64,000 nucleotides of DNA from Numida meleagris (GCF_002078875.1 NC_034409.1:14981111-15045110); one strand, 5' to 3'; positions 1 to 14,367 are shown, counted from the first letter of the stretch. A program made the numbers and translations. The notes: a model not told the origin generated them from the sequence alone.

Positions 1-3000
1 GGAAATTTCATGCTCAGCATTATGAAATGCAAGAATCCAAATAATCACCAAAAGTCTTTAGTCACTTTTTAACGCTTTTTTTTTCAGGATATCACTATTC
101 TGGTATATGTTTCTCCCTCATTCCTCTGAGGAAAGGGTCACTCCACTGCTCTGGAAGTCCTTGATCTGTGTATGTTTCCTTTCCCATGAACATTCAGACA
201 GAAATACTGCATCTCTGTGTAATGATGGTGCTGAACGTTTTTTGTCCCAATTCTGGACATATTTCAGTATTTCTATGTCTGTTAAATGAGAAGTAATGTT
301 TTCAAAAAAAGTATTGTTCAGTGCCTAAGGACACTCAAATATTTACCAAAAATCAGACAGCAGATGTTCTTATCTAGTCAAAATAAGTTCTCTAACACTG
401 CAGCTGTAGTGATTTACAAATGAAGAAATCGTTTTTTCCCAATATTGATGATTCTTTTAGTTACAGAATCTCTAAATGTCTTAGAAAAGTATCTCCTTTT
501 CCCTTCTGTGCTTAGTGTTCATTGATTCCTCCTCACAGAGTTGACTTTAGGCTGATATTTAACATCATCAAGCCTAGCACATTATTATTTTTCCCCTCTC
601 CTGTTGCAGTTCTTGTAGAATTACAAAGGGAATGCAAAGAGTTTGAGCAGCTGAATTGCTTGTAATTACCTAGCTATGTTTAAATGAACATGCTGCGTGT
701 TAATTCTGTCTTTTGATTATGCAGTGGCAGTTACCACTGCAGGTTATGAAGCAGGCATCTTGCGGTAAAGCAGGAGAGCCTCAACCTACTGGCAGCGCTG
801 CCAGCTTCCATGGGCTGGGATGGTGTCTCCGGCCCCATGGGAACTGGGCTGGGAGGGGCTGCTGTGCACCTCTTTGCTCGGGCACCTTGGGGAGCAGCAC
901 TGTAGGGAGGAAAGAAGATTGTAGGTCTTTGTTTTGATACCTAAACTGCATTAATATACATCTATCCATACATATTTTCAGAGTGCTGAAAACCTTTCAT
1001 TTCTGCGTGCTTTCTTCATGACAGCAGTGGTTATAAAGAGAACAAAAATACAGTTTTCTTGGCGTATTTTGACCCGTTTGTCATCACGTAGTGAAAATGG
1101 AAAGGTTTCATTGCAAATATTGAATCTAATGGTGCACGACTGCTCTAAACATTAAATTATTATTGAAGCAGAAGTCTTCTAAAGTATGCTTGAAATTGGA
1201 TTGGTTTAAGAGCATAAGTAATTCTAAAGTAATTCTGTACTTTTGTGATGCTATAAAGTGGATTGCACTAGTTTCATTTCATTTGAATGTAAATGTATAA
1301 ATATCTTACATAACACAGAGTACATGTAATTTCATTGTAGTTGAGGAGGATGTAGCTCACTTAGAGAATGCAAGTATGGATGCAGAGGAATAAATTATAA
1401 TATTTTCTGTAGCTTGTGATATGGAAAGTAGACTATTGTCTCTGAGCCAGTAGACTTCCTTTTTAGTTAAAGCAAACATACGTTTCTATGGCAATAAAAG
1501 CAAATTTAAAATGTAGGTGGTTCTGACTGTTGCTAGTCTAAAATAAAGGTGACAGTTGCAGAATAGTTCATTTCATAGCCAAAGGAAAATAAGATTTCTA
1601 TTAAGGAAAAATAGCCCTGTACTTCATTAAAAAAAACTTGGAATTATAAGCTCTTCCTGGTATTTATTACTCCCCCCTTCAAATTCTCCTTCCTTCTTTT
1701 CACTGTCTGGGAAAAGTGGGACTCTACATATAAATGCTATACAAATATTTGTTATTACTAAGAAGATTTAACCTTTAATGGCGATTTGTGTTACCTTTGC
1801 ATCTTTTATGTATGTTGGGACTTTAAATTTGTTAAGCAGTGATTATGTTTAGTAGTTCCCAGAGACAAGAGGCATAAGAGTCTTATAAGAGAAGATAAAT
1901 TAAAGCAGTGTTTACCAAAGAACACCAGATTGGTGGAGTGGGTAGGGGATAACAGGTTGTAAATAAATAGATTTGAATTTAGTGAAGAGTGTTTATCCTA
2001 CTCTAATTGCAGCGCGAGATAACAATGGAAGAGGTCTGAGAAACCATTTTGTCTCCAGATTGGATTGTTTAGAGCTTGACATGCCTAAAAGTCCTTGGAA
2101 GCACGTTCCCAGAGGACTGATCCAGTGCAGAATACCCAAATACCACCTATTCACGAATGAGCAGCCTCAAATTAATCATCATGCCCCCATCTGTCACAGC
2201 TGGTATCCGTCAAGCTGTTTAATTTTTGGTCCCTAAGTCTTCTCAAAATCCGTAGGACAAAGTATAGAAGTATGAGGATTAAACAGCTGTAGTTTTTTTC
2301 CTCTTTATTTTTTAAAGGAGAGAGTGTGAATAGTCTGTTTCATATTTAAGATTATGTTTGAAGTCAAAATTTGCTGTTATTTAAGCATTGTATGTGCATA
2401 CATAAAAACTACATGATATCTTGTTGGTCACTCATACACCCATTTGTTGTGCCATAACCCTAACAGACGCTAACCTTGACAAACACCAGAAATGTTCATG
2501 TGCACTTAGCAGGCTGGGAACATGTGACACCACCTTGAGGCTGAAACTGGATCATTCAGAGATCTTCATGATCTAAAAGACTTCATGAAATCTTCTTTTG
2601 CCACAACAGATAAGATTTTCTTAGCTGTGACCTTGAGAATACTTAATGTGTAAATAACAACTTAAATTTGTAGAGTTTCTGGTTCTCATTTCTTCCACTG
2701 CAGTGGATGCTCACTTGGTTGTCCTTGGTAATTCATTTAATTGGTGTTAACTACTTGGTGTCAAAGACAGCATATATCGTGAAAATACAGTGAGTATCAT
2801 CAAGATACATAGTTGAGATCTAAAGAAAGAACTTTAGATATCTGGGCTGTCAGTAGACTGTGAATCTGTTGGTACTTTATTAGAGAAAAACTGCCCAGTT
2901 TTATATAAATGCGTATAAATGTAACAAATTATGGCTGGTGAATAATGTGGCACGCTTAGAAATAATATACGTACTTTAGTGCTGCATAATGGTACTGTTT

Positions 3001-6000
3001 GAAAATATTCCTTGACAAAGTGTTAGTTTATGTAAATCCTTGAGATAAACAAAAAAGATGCATTTTAAAATGTAGCTTAAATTTATTCTATATTTGAATG
3101 CAAGCATAGCCCACCCCAGCAGCATTACGAAGGAGTTACGGTGTTGTGTGGTTTTTTTTGTTAGTTATTTTGAGGCCAATAACTTGTGTTTTACAAATTT
3201 GAGAAGTCATTGCTCCATTTAGCATTCTGTTCTCATCCAAGAAACGTTCCCTACCATCTGCAGCCAGTCGTGTTTTGTGCTCTGGGAGCCCTGGCTCCCG
3301 GTACCACTAGCTGCTCCGCCTGGTGCTCTGACCAAGCCCAGAAATGCGCCTGCTGGAGGTCACAGTGTTCCCTCTGCAGGTGCGGGCGGCTCCATGAAAA
3401 CACGAACTCCAGAGAACTTTCATGGATGCAGTTTCTTAGGCTGGGCAATTTATGCTGGGTATGCTGGAAGATAGTCCATTGCAAAAATACTTTAAAATAA
3501 GGACTTCTAATATGCTCTGAGGTGGTTTTTTTTCTTCTTATCTGTTAAAAGTTTTTAGAATCCAATGAGAGTTATTCTGAAATGTAGTTTTAATAAGATG
3601 GCACTCTTCTGCCCTGCTGATAAGCTTTTATTCCTTTCTTCTCTAACTCCGGCAGAGAGAAATTAACCTGCAAAAACTCTTACATGCCTTTCATATTTTT
3701 GATAGGAACCTCATGAAGAGCTATCTTCAATTTTAGTGCAGCAGTTTCAAAGCAATTTTCATTTATTGTGACTTTGATAATTTAAAGCAATCCTTTTTTC
3801 CCCCCATGGCTCTTCAGTGTATTAATTTTGTTTGGTAATAAAATTTCTCCTGTATGTTCTCAGTGCTTGCAGATTTAAATATGTCAGTGTTAGACCTAAC
3901 GATATTGAGACATAAACGTTATATTAGACAGATTGGTAGCCACTTCTAATTGTAAGATTACAGTTAGATTTCCAATAACCATTGGAAACTACTAATCAAT
4001 TTTGGGTAAACCCTGCACGGCATCCCACTCAGAAGTGTAGTATTTTGTTGCTATGGTGATGAGCGCTGTCATTTTTTCACAATTCCTTCCAGCAGCTTAC
4101 AATAATTGAAATGGCTACAAAGAGAAAAATATCATCTACAATCTGAGTTCCATTGCAAGCATAAACCTTCAATGACATAACTATTTTTACTGTATGTTGC
4201 CGGTACAGCCTGAGTTGTAGTAATGCGTCATACCTAAATTTTACCTGTAGGATAAATTTGGATTTTTTGTGGTTGTTTTTTTTTTTTTTCCCACTGATTC
4301 ATTCTTCTGCGTTGAACTTCAGAAATAGCCTGTATAAGTTGTGTATATTTTTTTTCTGTATTGGTTATATTCCTTAGTAAAAATGTACAACACCATCTTT
4401 TACTGCAGTAACTGATCCACTCCTGTGGTTACACATCAGCAAACATCTTGTGTGCTTGGTAAAACAGCCTGTAATTTCAGGTTAGTGGTGAGCCTGAGTA
4501 CAAGAAAATGTTGCTTTTCCTTTTTTTTTTTTTTTTTAAACAAAACAAAACAACAACAGGAAAAAAACCAACAACACAAGTAAACAAACAAAAAAATTCC
4601 ATCTATGGTTGACCTGTAAAAATTGCAATGTGTTCTTCACTGTTGGGAAGCACAGCATGGTACTAAACTCCACGAAAGCTCAAGCAAACTACTTTCTACT
4701 CCTTTCCTCCATTTGAAGTATTTTGGGCAAGGGCACACAAAATGTGCTGGAAATAAAGGCTTCCGTTCTTCAGTTCCTCTCATAGCTCTCCCACTATTAA
4801 GATTCTAGGAACTGGAGAACTCAAGGTCAACCTGCTGTAGCACAAAATAAGTGGTTGAGGTGGTCAGATGGAATTTCTGGTAGAACTGAGAATAGACCCA
4901 AGGTATCGAGTGCTTTTACTACAGCATCTTTCTGAGACGCAATATAGTTCCCATACTGTATGCACCACCTGTGAAATGTGCTTCTGCTGTTTACTGTTCA
5001 GTTTGTTACTTGGCATCTTCTAGTGATAATAAACCTGATGCCAGAGGATTATTCTTGTCTCGTTTGCTAAAGGTATGTACGGACCCAAGTGACTGCAGAC
5101 ATATGGTTGCACAATCATTTTGATTACCAAAATACAAGCGTTGGTAACACCAAAAGAACATTCAGCGGTAATATCAGAAGAATACACAGAAGCAAAGAGA
5201 AGCATTCATGCATTGGTGGGAATGAAATAATTAAATTGTCTATAGTTCTGATGGCTTGTTTATTCACATAGTCCCATTAGCCCTATCGTGATTCAGCAAC
5301 AGCTAACAGGAAATGTCTAGGGAGGAGTAGAAGAGCATGAACATGTATGATATTTTATCAAGTACCAAATACTCTTCCAGTTTCTGATCATATCAGGTTT
5401 ATCATCCATGAAACTGGTCTCCCCATGCATGGTTTTATTATGTTGAGCATAGTTGAACTTTAACCATAGATTAACCACAGAGTGAAATGTAAGTGATGAT
5501 TTTAATTCTGTTGCTTTTTGTTTTAATCTGAGTTTTCTTCCAGCTTTTCATCAGATGTTCTTACGCGCTCCAATGTGTGGGCTTTGTGTGTGGGCATTTT
5601 TGTTTTTGGTTTTATTTGTTGTTCTTTTTATGATAAGAACTAAATGTTCTGAAAGTTTAATTCAGTTTTTTGAACTGAACTTTTCAGAATTTGACTACTG
5701 TTTGTTGATGAAGTTCTTTAGCCTTTTACAGAAAAGGTCGTTTTTTTTTCAGGTGTTCTACCTGAATTAGGAAATGTCCATACGTAGAAAGTATGCACCT
5801 CTTGATTTCTGACTAACTCGATTTTCAGACCCCTTAACGTAATGAAGTTCTGTAATTACTCCTTTGCAGAGAGAGAACAAGCAAAGGATTTGCCTTAATT
5901 TTGCAGGTGCAAAACAGTGAGTATGATGCTGTAGAATGGGAACTGTTACAGAAATCGTCTTGACTAGTGCTCTCACCAAGCTTGGAGTGGTGCCTTGCTT

Positions 6001-7159
6001 TTCTCCTGAGCTTTTTAGAAACCCAGCACCATCAACCGAACTTCTTCTGGTGCCCTTATGCAAGCTGAGCTGCTGTGTACAGACACAGTGACCCTCTCAC
6101 AGCCTCTTTAAAAATTGATGCTAAGCAACACAAACAAAAACCTTGGAAATTATCACCAAAAAAAAAAAAAAATCGCAGCAGGTAGCAAACTAAGGCAGTG
6201 CATTCCCAAAGACATGTGGACAGACAATCCACATGTATTAAATCGCGACTGGTTCAAAGGCGAAACATCCATCTGTATGAGCTAGAGCTTTCACTAGAGC
6301 GTTCTAGTCTGAATAGCAGTCACAAATTGATCCCTGAGGCTTTTTTTTGAAGTACAGACCTCCTGAAAGATGAGCTCTGAGCAGTGCTTGTTCTCTTATA
6401 TCTTTTTGTTGGTTCTTATTTTCTTCATTTTCTTAACCTGTTTTTATTACTTCTTGAGATCTGCTATTGTCTTTTGATTTCCCTAATTCTTTTAATACCT
6501 TACGGGGATAGATGACGCTTGGTTTTTTTTCTATTATAACGCTATTTCAGTAGCAATGGCTAATGAATTGGTATCCACAAGGAATACTTAGGAAAAATTG
6601 AACAGAGACTCGCTGCTCGCAGCTGCAGGTTTTGCAGTACTTGAGGGAAATCAAGATTGAAATTTTGGCCATGTTTACTTTTGGTCTGTATCTGTCTTGT
6701 CAGCTTGCTTTAAATGAACTTTATTTTCCTTTATAGCCTGTTTTCTAAAGTTGTCACACCCAGAAAGATACGCCGTCCTGTGAGGTTGTCCTTGGACGAA
6801 AATGTCCTAAACTTTGCGTACATGATAGCAAGAAGCAGCGGTTGTCTCTGGGGTTAGGATGGCTATTTCATACTTTATGATGCTGTTATTCCACCAGGTG
6901 GCATTTTCAATAATTTTCATGAATGTAGTGCATTTGAGTGTGACACAGTGGTGCCTCTCAGCAGTATCCCACATGGAGCTTGTGTACTTTCCAAAGAATC
7001 CATTTGGATGCTTTGTACATTTGCTACATGTCACCACACTGGAATGAAAAACAAAGTTGAGCTGGTAAGGCCACAGCAGAAGCTTCCCTAGTAATTCTGA
7101 GAATCTCAAATATCAGTGGGAGTAGAAGACCCATAAGAAAGAAAGAAGGAAGTGCTTTC
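1..7159. other. Intronic sequence, no gene seen
   Basis: AT-rich sequence with frequent stops in all frames. None of the short open frames resembles a known protein or has conserved domains. Two GC-richer patches (about 770-900 and 3250-3420) break the background and are unexplained. Simple runs occur at 4270-4290 (T), 4521-4600 (T run followed by A/C-rich repeats) and 6161-6174 (A). An imperfect hairpin lies at 5647-5689. Confidence 0.7.
5647..5689. repeat. Imperfect 43-nt hairpin
   Basis: Two nested inverted repeats are visible. The outer arms are TTCTGAAAG (5647-5655) and CTTTTCAGAA (5680-5689, one bulged T). The inner arms are TTCAGTT (5661-5667) and AACTGAA (5673-5679), around a 5-nt loop. 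There is a five-base TTTAA bulge on the left arm. No function is implied. Confidence 0.45.
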
Positions 7160-8288
7160 TTACTAGATCTGGAGTTGTGCAAGGCCTTAGACATGGTCCC
7201 ACACTACATCCTTATCTCTAAGTTAGAAAAATATGGATTTGAAGTTTTGACTATTGGGTGGCTAAGGAATTGGTTGGATGGTCACAGCCAGAGGGTTGTG
7301 TCCAAGAGGATGGTGGTCAGTACTGGTGTCCCCCAGGGGTCCATTTTGGGTCCTGTGCTCTTCAACATCTTTATCCATGACCTAAACAGTGGGATTGAGT
7401 GCACCCTCAGCAAGTATGTGGACAATGCCAAGCTGTGTGGTGCAGTCGACACAGCAGAAGGAATGGACACTATCCAGAGGGAACTAAACAGCAGGCTTGA
7501 AAAGTGCACACACATGAACCTAATGAGGTTCAGCAAGGCCAAGTGTGCAAGGTCAAGGTAATCCCAGATGAGTACAGACTGGGAGAAAAACTCATTGAGA
7601 GTAGCCCTGAGGAGAAGGACTTGGGGGTCCTGATGGATGAAAAGCTGGACATGAGCCAGCAGTGTGCTCTTGCAGCCCAGGCGGCCAACTGTATCCTGAG
7701 CTGCATCAAAACAGAGGTGGCCAGCAGGGAGGTGGTTGTCCCCCCTCTGCTCTGCCCTCGTGAGGCCCCATCTGGAGTACTGTGTCCAGGTCTGGGACCC
7801 CCAGCACAAGAACGATGTGGAGCTGTTGGAGGGCGTCCAGAGGAGAACCTTGAAGATGATCAGTGGGCTGGAGGAGCTCTCCTATGAAGACAGGCTGAAG
7901 GAACTGGGCTTGTACAGCTTGGAGAAGAGACGACTCCAGGGAGACCTTGTTGCAGCCTTCCAGTACTTGACGGGAGCTTACAAGCAGGAGGGGGACTGAC
8001 TTTTAGATGGATAGATGGTGAAAGGACAAGGGGGAATGCCTTTCAACTAAAAGAGGGGGGACTGAGGTTAGATGTTAGGAGGAAGTTCATTACTCAGAGG
8101 GTGGTGAGGCCCTGGCACAGCTGCCCAGAGAAACTGTGGGTGCCCCATCCCCGGAGGTGCTCAAGGTGGGGTTGGATGTGGCCCTGGGCAGCCTGAGCTG
8201 GTGGGTGGCAGCCAGCCCACTGCAGGGGGTTGGGGCTGGGTGGGCTGTAAAGTCCCTTCCAACCATTCTTTGATTTTATGATTCTGTG
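7160..8288 (+). mobile_element. CR1 LINE, 5'-truncated, RT to 3' end
   Basis: This is a non-LTR retroposon fragment read in the + direction. Broken ORF2 pieces show reverse transcriptase: [21 protein letters not shown], then [15 protein letters not shown] (palm), then YVDN at 7415-7426 where FADD/YADD is expected. Downstream pieces cover the CR1 C-terminal part ([38 protein letters not shown] at 7736-7999). Frames shift between pieces. The 3' end is the CR1 tail of ATTCTTTG/ATTTTATG/ATTCTGTG octamers at 8264-8288. The degenerate catalytic box and frameshifts make it inactive. Confidence 0.9.
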
Positions 8289-11200
8289 TAGTGTTGTAAT
8301 GACACTGTTTTTTGTTTTGGTTTGTTTTTATTTGTTCTTTGAGTATGCACATCTGCATGTGTTTTCAGATGGAATTTACTTTTTTTTTTAATTTTTGAAA
8401 CAGAATATGTCTAATGAATATAAGAAGGGTTCTTCTAAAACACATTCTTTGGGCTTTTTCTTGTGTTTTATATACAAAGCATGAAGTGCACTTTAAGGTA
8501 CAGTTGAAATATTTGTAAAGTTAATTCTGAAAAGTCTTGCATTATTCACTTTACTTTTCCTCTGACTTCAAACCACCAACGTCATTGTTCTCAGGGAAAG
8601 CATGAACAAGGAAAAATTAAATAAACATTTGTTCTGCTCTTATTAACTGAAAAGTAGTTGTCATACTGTAATTCATTTGGTTTCTTTTTCTGCTCTTTGG
8701 TATCTACAAGTCTTTGAGGCTTTCCTTCCATCTGATACCGAATGTGAAAAGCCAAAGCTGTCACTCTATCAGTGACAGATTAATGAGTTTATTATCTCTT
8801 AAAATATTTATTTCCAAGCTTGTAAAATAAGGGGAGATGTTGGAGATCCAGATGGAAGAAATTACAGTCTGTGCAGTGTTTCCAGTTGGTCCTTGTGATG
8901 GGATGTCACTAGGGAGTCTATGTTACCAACACACTTGCATTGTAAAGTAAACACCTGGATTTTGGGAGGAACAAAATGCAAGTAGGGTGTGCTGCTAGGA
9001 GGGCTGTTAAGGGACCTGGCTTACAGTATGAAATCAGGTAATAAACTGAGCATGATGACTGGCTTCACAGAGCTTTGTGGAATGTTCAGTATCACCTTGT
9101 GCGGAGAAGGGGGCCCTTTAGTGTTTATTTTATATGCTGCTAGTCTGGAATGGTTACTTGAATGTTGATGTGACTTTCCTAGACGGAACTGTGTGTTTTT
9201 GCTGTTGTTGTGTCACATCAGCTGCTTTTGAGAGCTTCTCTGCGCCCAAAGCCTGGGAAGATGTGTGTCACGTAGGTGACATTTCTGATCATTGCTTTTG
9301 TCCACTGAGAGTAGGAAAGCCTCCCATTTCAAATCAATGCCATGGCAATGCCATCTATCAAGATGTGAACTGTAAAGCAAAATACTGCTCTTTTCCATCA
9401 CAGGATTGAGTTGCTGTCCTTTACTGCAGAAGGTCAGAGTTTAAAATCAGAATTCCTGTATTGTAGCAGAGTGAGGTGGCATTGCCTTACCTTATTCTAC
9501 GCTTAGGCTCATGGGTCGGCTTACAGACTGAACTATCTGGAAGAATCACCTTCTTGGGTAAGGGCAACATGTGCTGATCCCTGTGCTGGGATGCACGTGC
9601 GTTCACGCTCTGGGTCTGTTCTCTGACAAGCTGCTTCATCCAAGCTCCTTCTGTAGGGGCTGTTGCTATTTCTTGATAGGGGATAGTGGTGTTTCTTCAG
9701 AGGCCTCCTGGGCCCCTCAAAATGCCTATTGGGTGTGCCCTGATTTGTTTTCAGGAATGGGGAGAGCTCTGTTGCATTTCTGGGGCACAAGTAAGCATTT
9801 TCTCCTAAGCCCCTGCATCTACAGACAGCAGTAAATTGCTTTCGTTGAAACTACCTCTTTGAGAAGCTGTGTTGTTTTTTCTTTTGGTAAACTATAGCTA
9901 GAGTCACAACCCCAGCTTTCTGCTTTCCTTCTTCCTAGCTTCCTCCTGCCTTTTACTCAGCTTCTTTAAAAGCCTTAGGATTTTTTCTTAACGCTGCGAA
10001 GTTTGGTTTGACATCAGAAAGAATGGAAAAACATGCTTTCTTCCCCCACTAAGCACAAAGATCCTTTCCTGCAGGTTCCCCTTGTGACCAGCGCGCAGCT
10101 GGAGGGGATGGTAATGGACAGGTGTGGGTCTGGCCAAGGAGGTGGCATTGTTGAAAAGCAGAATTTCAGGAGCAATTTGTATGTGATGTGAAGGCTTGCA
10201 TCTAAAAGTGTGAAATAAAAACCTGCTTAGTCAAGTTTCCATATCCCTTCTGACAGAGTTATTTTAAAATTCTAAATTCTCTTCCCTTTGGTTATCCTGA
10301 AAATCCAAGAGGCAAGCAGAGGGCTTAGGACACAACCATCTGTCAGAGTCTGCCTTTGCTGTGCTGCTGCACAACCACCACCACTCACATTTTCTATCAC
10401 TACTTAGCTTGTGTAGTAAAAAGATGTACCGCCATACTGGAGGCAATAAAACTTTAGAATTCTGTTGTGAAAAACAAAAAAACAAAACAAAAAAAAACCA
10501 AAAAAAAAAAACCAAGAAAACCCACAATTTATTCTGGGAAGAAAACACCTGCTGTTTCTTGCCAAAAACTGTTCATGATAACAGACAAAGGGCTTGGGTT
10601 GACTCTCAGGTTTTAGGTTGACCTTGCAAAACTAGTAATGGGAGGGCAAGGAAAAAGGAAGAAGTCTCAAGCCCACAGGCAGCAGCGTAACGTATTTCAT
10701 TGAGCTAGCATTACAAAATACTGAGTTAATTTTGTCCTATACTTCTTCTAAACTAATCTTGAATAAAACCTAACAGCTTATAGGTACAGCTTATATTGCT
10801 TTTTCCCTTGTTTTAAGCAGAACCACTCCAGTTGCTGTCAACTACTAAAAGATGCACTGACTGCATCTACACGTGCATTTTGGCTGTAAGAGCAGTGTAG
10901 CTCTGCAGTGAGTCTCCACTCATCTCCTGCCATCGCTCCACATAGTGTTTGTTCAGATCACTCAGAAGTGCTAGTGCCCATGGAATAAAGAAATGCCTTC
11001 AGCAGCAAGAAAACCAGATGTCTGCTCCAGGGATGTCCTCAACGTTCTTTGACCCTCATGGAGATGTGGAGGTTCAAAACAATGGCAGAGACTGCGAGTA
11101 GCTTCTAACAGCCCAGCTGTGGCAAAACTCTGCCTCAGGGACTGACTAAATCCAGTCTGACAGAAAACCTACCCATCACGTGTTGTGCACATTGAGAGAC

Positions 11201-11313
11201 TTCAATATCAAACTGCTTCAGCCTGATGGCCCCCAGCTACTGTATTCCGTGGACTGCCCAGATGCTTATGGTCATGCTGCTTCTTAAACCATGTCTAATA
11301 GTTTTATGTTCTT
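8289..11313. other. Intronic sequence, no gene seen
   Basis: No exon or recognisable protein. A T/G-rich stretch (8300-8345) directly follows the CR1 tail, and a low-complexity A-rich segment with C interruptions lies at 10470-10515. Open frames at 9134-9409 and 9571-9834 do not resemble a known family and have no splice-site support. Confidence 0.65.
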
Positions 11314-11378
11314 TTCGTACTGTGCTGCCCAAAACTGCACCCAGTGCTCGAGATGAGCCTGCACCAGTGTGGCTACTT
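11314..11378 (-). mobile_element. Short CR1 ORF2 remnant, minus strand
   Basis: About 65 bp resembling the reverse complement of the CR1 ORF2 C-terminal region (the segment around CTGCCCAAAACTGCACCCAG and GCACCAGTGTGG). It is too short for subfamily assignment. It lies just upstream of, and opposite to, the + strand CR1 tail at 11451, so it is a separate insertion. Confidence 0.55.
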
Positions 11379-11450
11379 CTTAATTCTTCTAGACTTGGTC
11401 TAGAACTTTAGCAGACCCAAAATATTTGAATAGCATGTTCTAATTTTGTT

Positions 11451-11741
11451 TATGAGGGTGGACAGTGATAGGACAAAGGGGAATGGTTTTAAACTGAGTC
11501 AGGGGACATTTAGGTTAGATATTAGGAGGAAGTTTTTCACACAGAGGGTGGTCACGCACTGGAACAGGTTGCCCAAGGAGGCTGTGGATGCCCCGTCCCT
11601 GGAGGCATTCAAGGCCAGGCTGGATGTGGCTCTGGGCAGCCTGGTCTAGTGGTTGGCAACCCTGCACTCAGCAGGGGGATTGAGACTAGATGATCTTTGA
11701 GGTCCTTTTCAACCCAGGCCATTCTATGATTCTGTGATTCT
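11451..11741 (+). mobile_element. CR1 3' end (ORF2 C-terminus plus tail)
   Basis: A severely 5'-truncated CR1. Its open frame to 11649 encodes the CR1 ORF2 C-terminus ([31 protein letters not shown], ending ALGSLV) without a break. It is followed by the short 3' UTR and the ATTCTATG/ATTCTGTG octamers at about 11720-11741. It is visibly very close to the copies at 24427-24850 and 52592-52908, so all three belong to the same, relatively young subfamily. Confidence 0.9.
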
Positions 11742-12127
11742 GTTAGCACTTTTCATATGTAAGAAGTAGACTGTGTGGGTTTTCTCTATATTTTATATTT
11801 GTATTGATTTTACTGTATGTGTCCTGGTGTTGCTATTATTGCTAGCTCTGTTTCTGTTCTTGATCTTTCGTGTCCCTGAGAAAAATGAGCATTAACAAAT
11901 GACATTGGGAAGAAGCTGAATGAAGCATGTTCCTGTGCGGCATCTTTAAGGACAGCTAGGATGTTCAGGAGACAAGTTGCGGTCACGGATGTTTAGATGC
12001 AGGGGCATCGCTTTGGGGAGTTGGCGCCTAGGAAAACCAAAAACCAAAGGAAGCTGAAGGGATTGTTTTTAGTAGATGGTTATGTCAGTCCTGTTGTAAT
12101 AGCTTCACAGCTGTTTCCTCTTGAAAT

Positions 12128-12172
12128 TACAGAATTACAGAATATCCGGAGTTGGAAGGGACCCACAAAGTG
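12128..12172 (-). mobile_element. Possible CR1 3'-end scrap
   Basis: About 45 bp shaped like the reverse complement of a CR1 tail (ACAGAAT repeats, then GAGTTGGAAGGGACCCAC). The similarity stops abruptly after GACCCACAAAG. The identity is tentative because of the length. Confidence 0.4.
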
Positions 12173-14367
12173 AAAGCCAGCGCTGTAAGCGCTAACTGTA
12201 ACCTCACAGTGATCTCTTGACGTGCAGTAGCTTTCTTGGAGCCTTGTTCTTGTCTGTGAAAATTTTACTAGACGTTATTCTGTGATAAACTGTGTTTCCT
12301 TTACCATAGTGATGTACGACGATCTGGGCAGCAGAAGTGGTCATCCTGGAGCAGGTGATCCAGAGAGGGTGTGCAGCCTTCCTTGTGATGGGAACCTTGT
12401 AGGCGCAAGGTGCTCTGGCAAATCCTGATGCTCCCTTTCCTTTTTATTCTGAGAAAATAACACTTGTAGCATTTAGAATTGGTATTTTAACATATCTGTC
12501 ACAAAAGACCTGTCTATATCTCTGGAAACTGAAGTGGCTCAGATCGCTGCAGATGTCTGAGAGATGTCCCTTCACTTAAATGTGTGCAGCTCTGATGGGC
12601 CTTTCTTTAATCCATTCTTAATAGACCTGTTTTACTTGTGTAAAACTTCTCAAATTAGGACCAGCTGTAAGTACAAGAAGCACAGTTTAAAAAGATGACA
12701 TCTGTCTCAAGCTTAAATTTTCTACTTAACATTCTAAAACAAGTCAGTATGGGAGCAGAAGAGAAAACTGAGATGCATCACAAATGCCAGCTTTTATCTA
12801 TCTTAGAAAATGAGAAAAAACCTGTTGGTGTTTTCTGAATGATGTTTATCATTGGTATATTAACCTTTACCTCAGCTGATGAGCTAATTTGCTGAGGGTC
12901 TAAAATCAGCGTAAGGATCTAGTTACTGAAATTCATGAGGAAATCTCAGAATTCCTGTATTCCTTTGAAAAATGGGCCTCAGGCTCCTAGATGATTTAAT
13001 AAAATCTTTATGATCTTCCTTTCTATCTACAAGATCTGTGAGGTTTTATAGGAGCAATGAAAAGGTCTTTGTCCTACATATTCTTCTTGTAGTACATTAA
13101 TAGAAACAGTTAATTTAGTACAATTTAGACTGATTATATATATATTTGATTTTTTTTTGAAGGGAAAACTGCGCCTGACATGGGAAGAGATATGAAGTAT
13201 AATCTTAACACTCCACTGGGTTTTCAATAACTTTTTAAAGAACCACTCTTTAAATACTTTGTATGTATAAGGAAACTCCATATAAACATGGCGTTTAGGC
13301 AACGCCGTTCTATCTTTGTTATGCTGAAAATGATCAGAGGGGTTTCCATTCAGTATAAGCTAAGCAGCTTTCAGATTTCATGTAATTCATAGTACGTGAG
13401 GGACTTTGAACTGTTATGTAATATTAATTTTATTTTTCCTAAAACCAGAGTCTTGATGTGACAAGCTGCCTTTTGCCTGCTGTTCCATGTAACGTTACAG
13501 TGTTTTTTATATTGTGTGTACCTTTGCTCAATGATTCAGTTGTGGCTGATGATACAGGACATCTGCATGTAAGGTTTCAAATTTACTTTTAAAAATGACC
13601 TAATGAAAGCCAGACCCATAGTGTGTTCTCCTGTTAATCAACAGGCAAAAAATATTGCAGCTCTACAAACAATTTCACATAAGTACAGCTACTTTCTGGC
13701 CATCTCACTGGCCTTAGCAAGAATTACTCTTGAGACACTCTCTGAAGTTTGTGCAGGGACAATTTCTTGTTAATTCCTGGAAATCAATGAGACTTTTCTG
13801 TGAAGATACATTAAGAACATTCTGTGCACCGTGCTGGATGCAGTTTGTTGCTACCCCTGACAGCATTTATGAAACAAATGAGAAGAGGTTCCTAATCTGA
13901 TTCTCCATAGACTTTCTTCTTTGTGCAAGCAGAAGTGAACTGCTTCCATCCTGCATTTGCATAGACGATGGTGATTATATCAGATACAAGATAGCCAAGA
14001 ATCATACTTTATTGTGAAGTACTTTATTATGTCTGAAATTCCAGAGTGGCTCTCACACACAAATTCACGGAGGCTGTATGTGAATCCTCCAGAAATTGGA
14101 GGATTTGAAAACTGTCATTACCATCAGCTTTTCATAATCTTCAGTTTTCATGATAAAAACACTTCTTAAGAGCATAGCCCAGAAGATTGCTGTTCTGTAT
14201 GTTTTTAATTGCAATTTTTTACTAGTTCAGTCAGTGACAGTGCTTAGGCAGGTGGTTGGATTGGGTTTGCTACTCCACTGAGATGTAATACACAGAAGGA
14301 AAAAAGGGTGCTAATTTTTTTTTAAATGAACAACTTGTGCTAATGTTTAAAAATTTAAAAATTTAAA

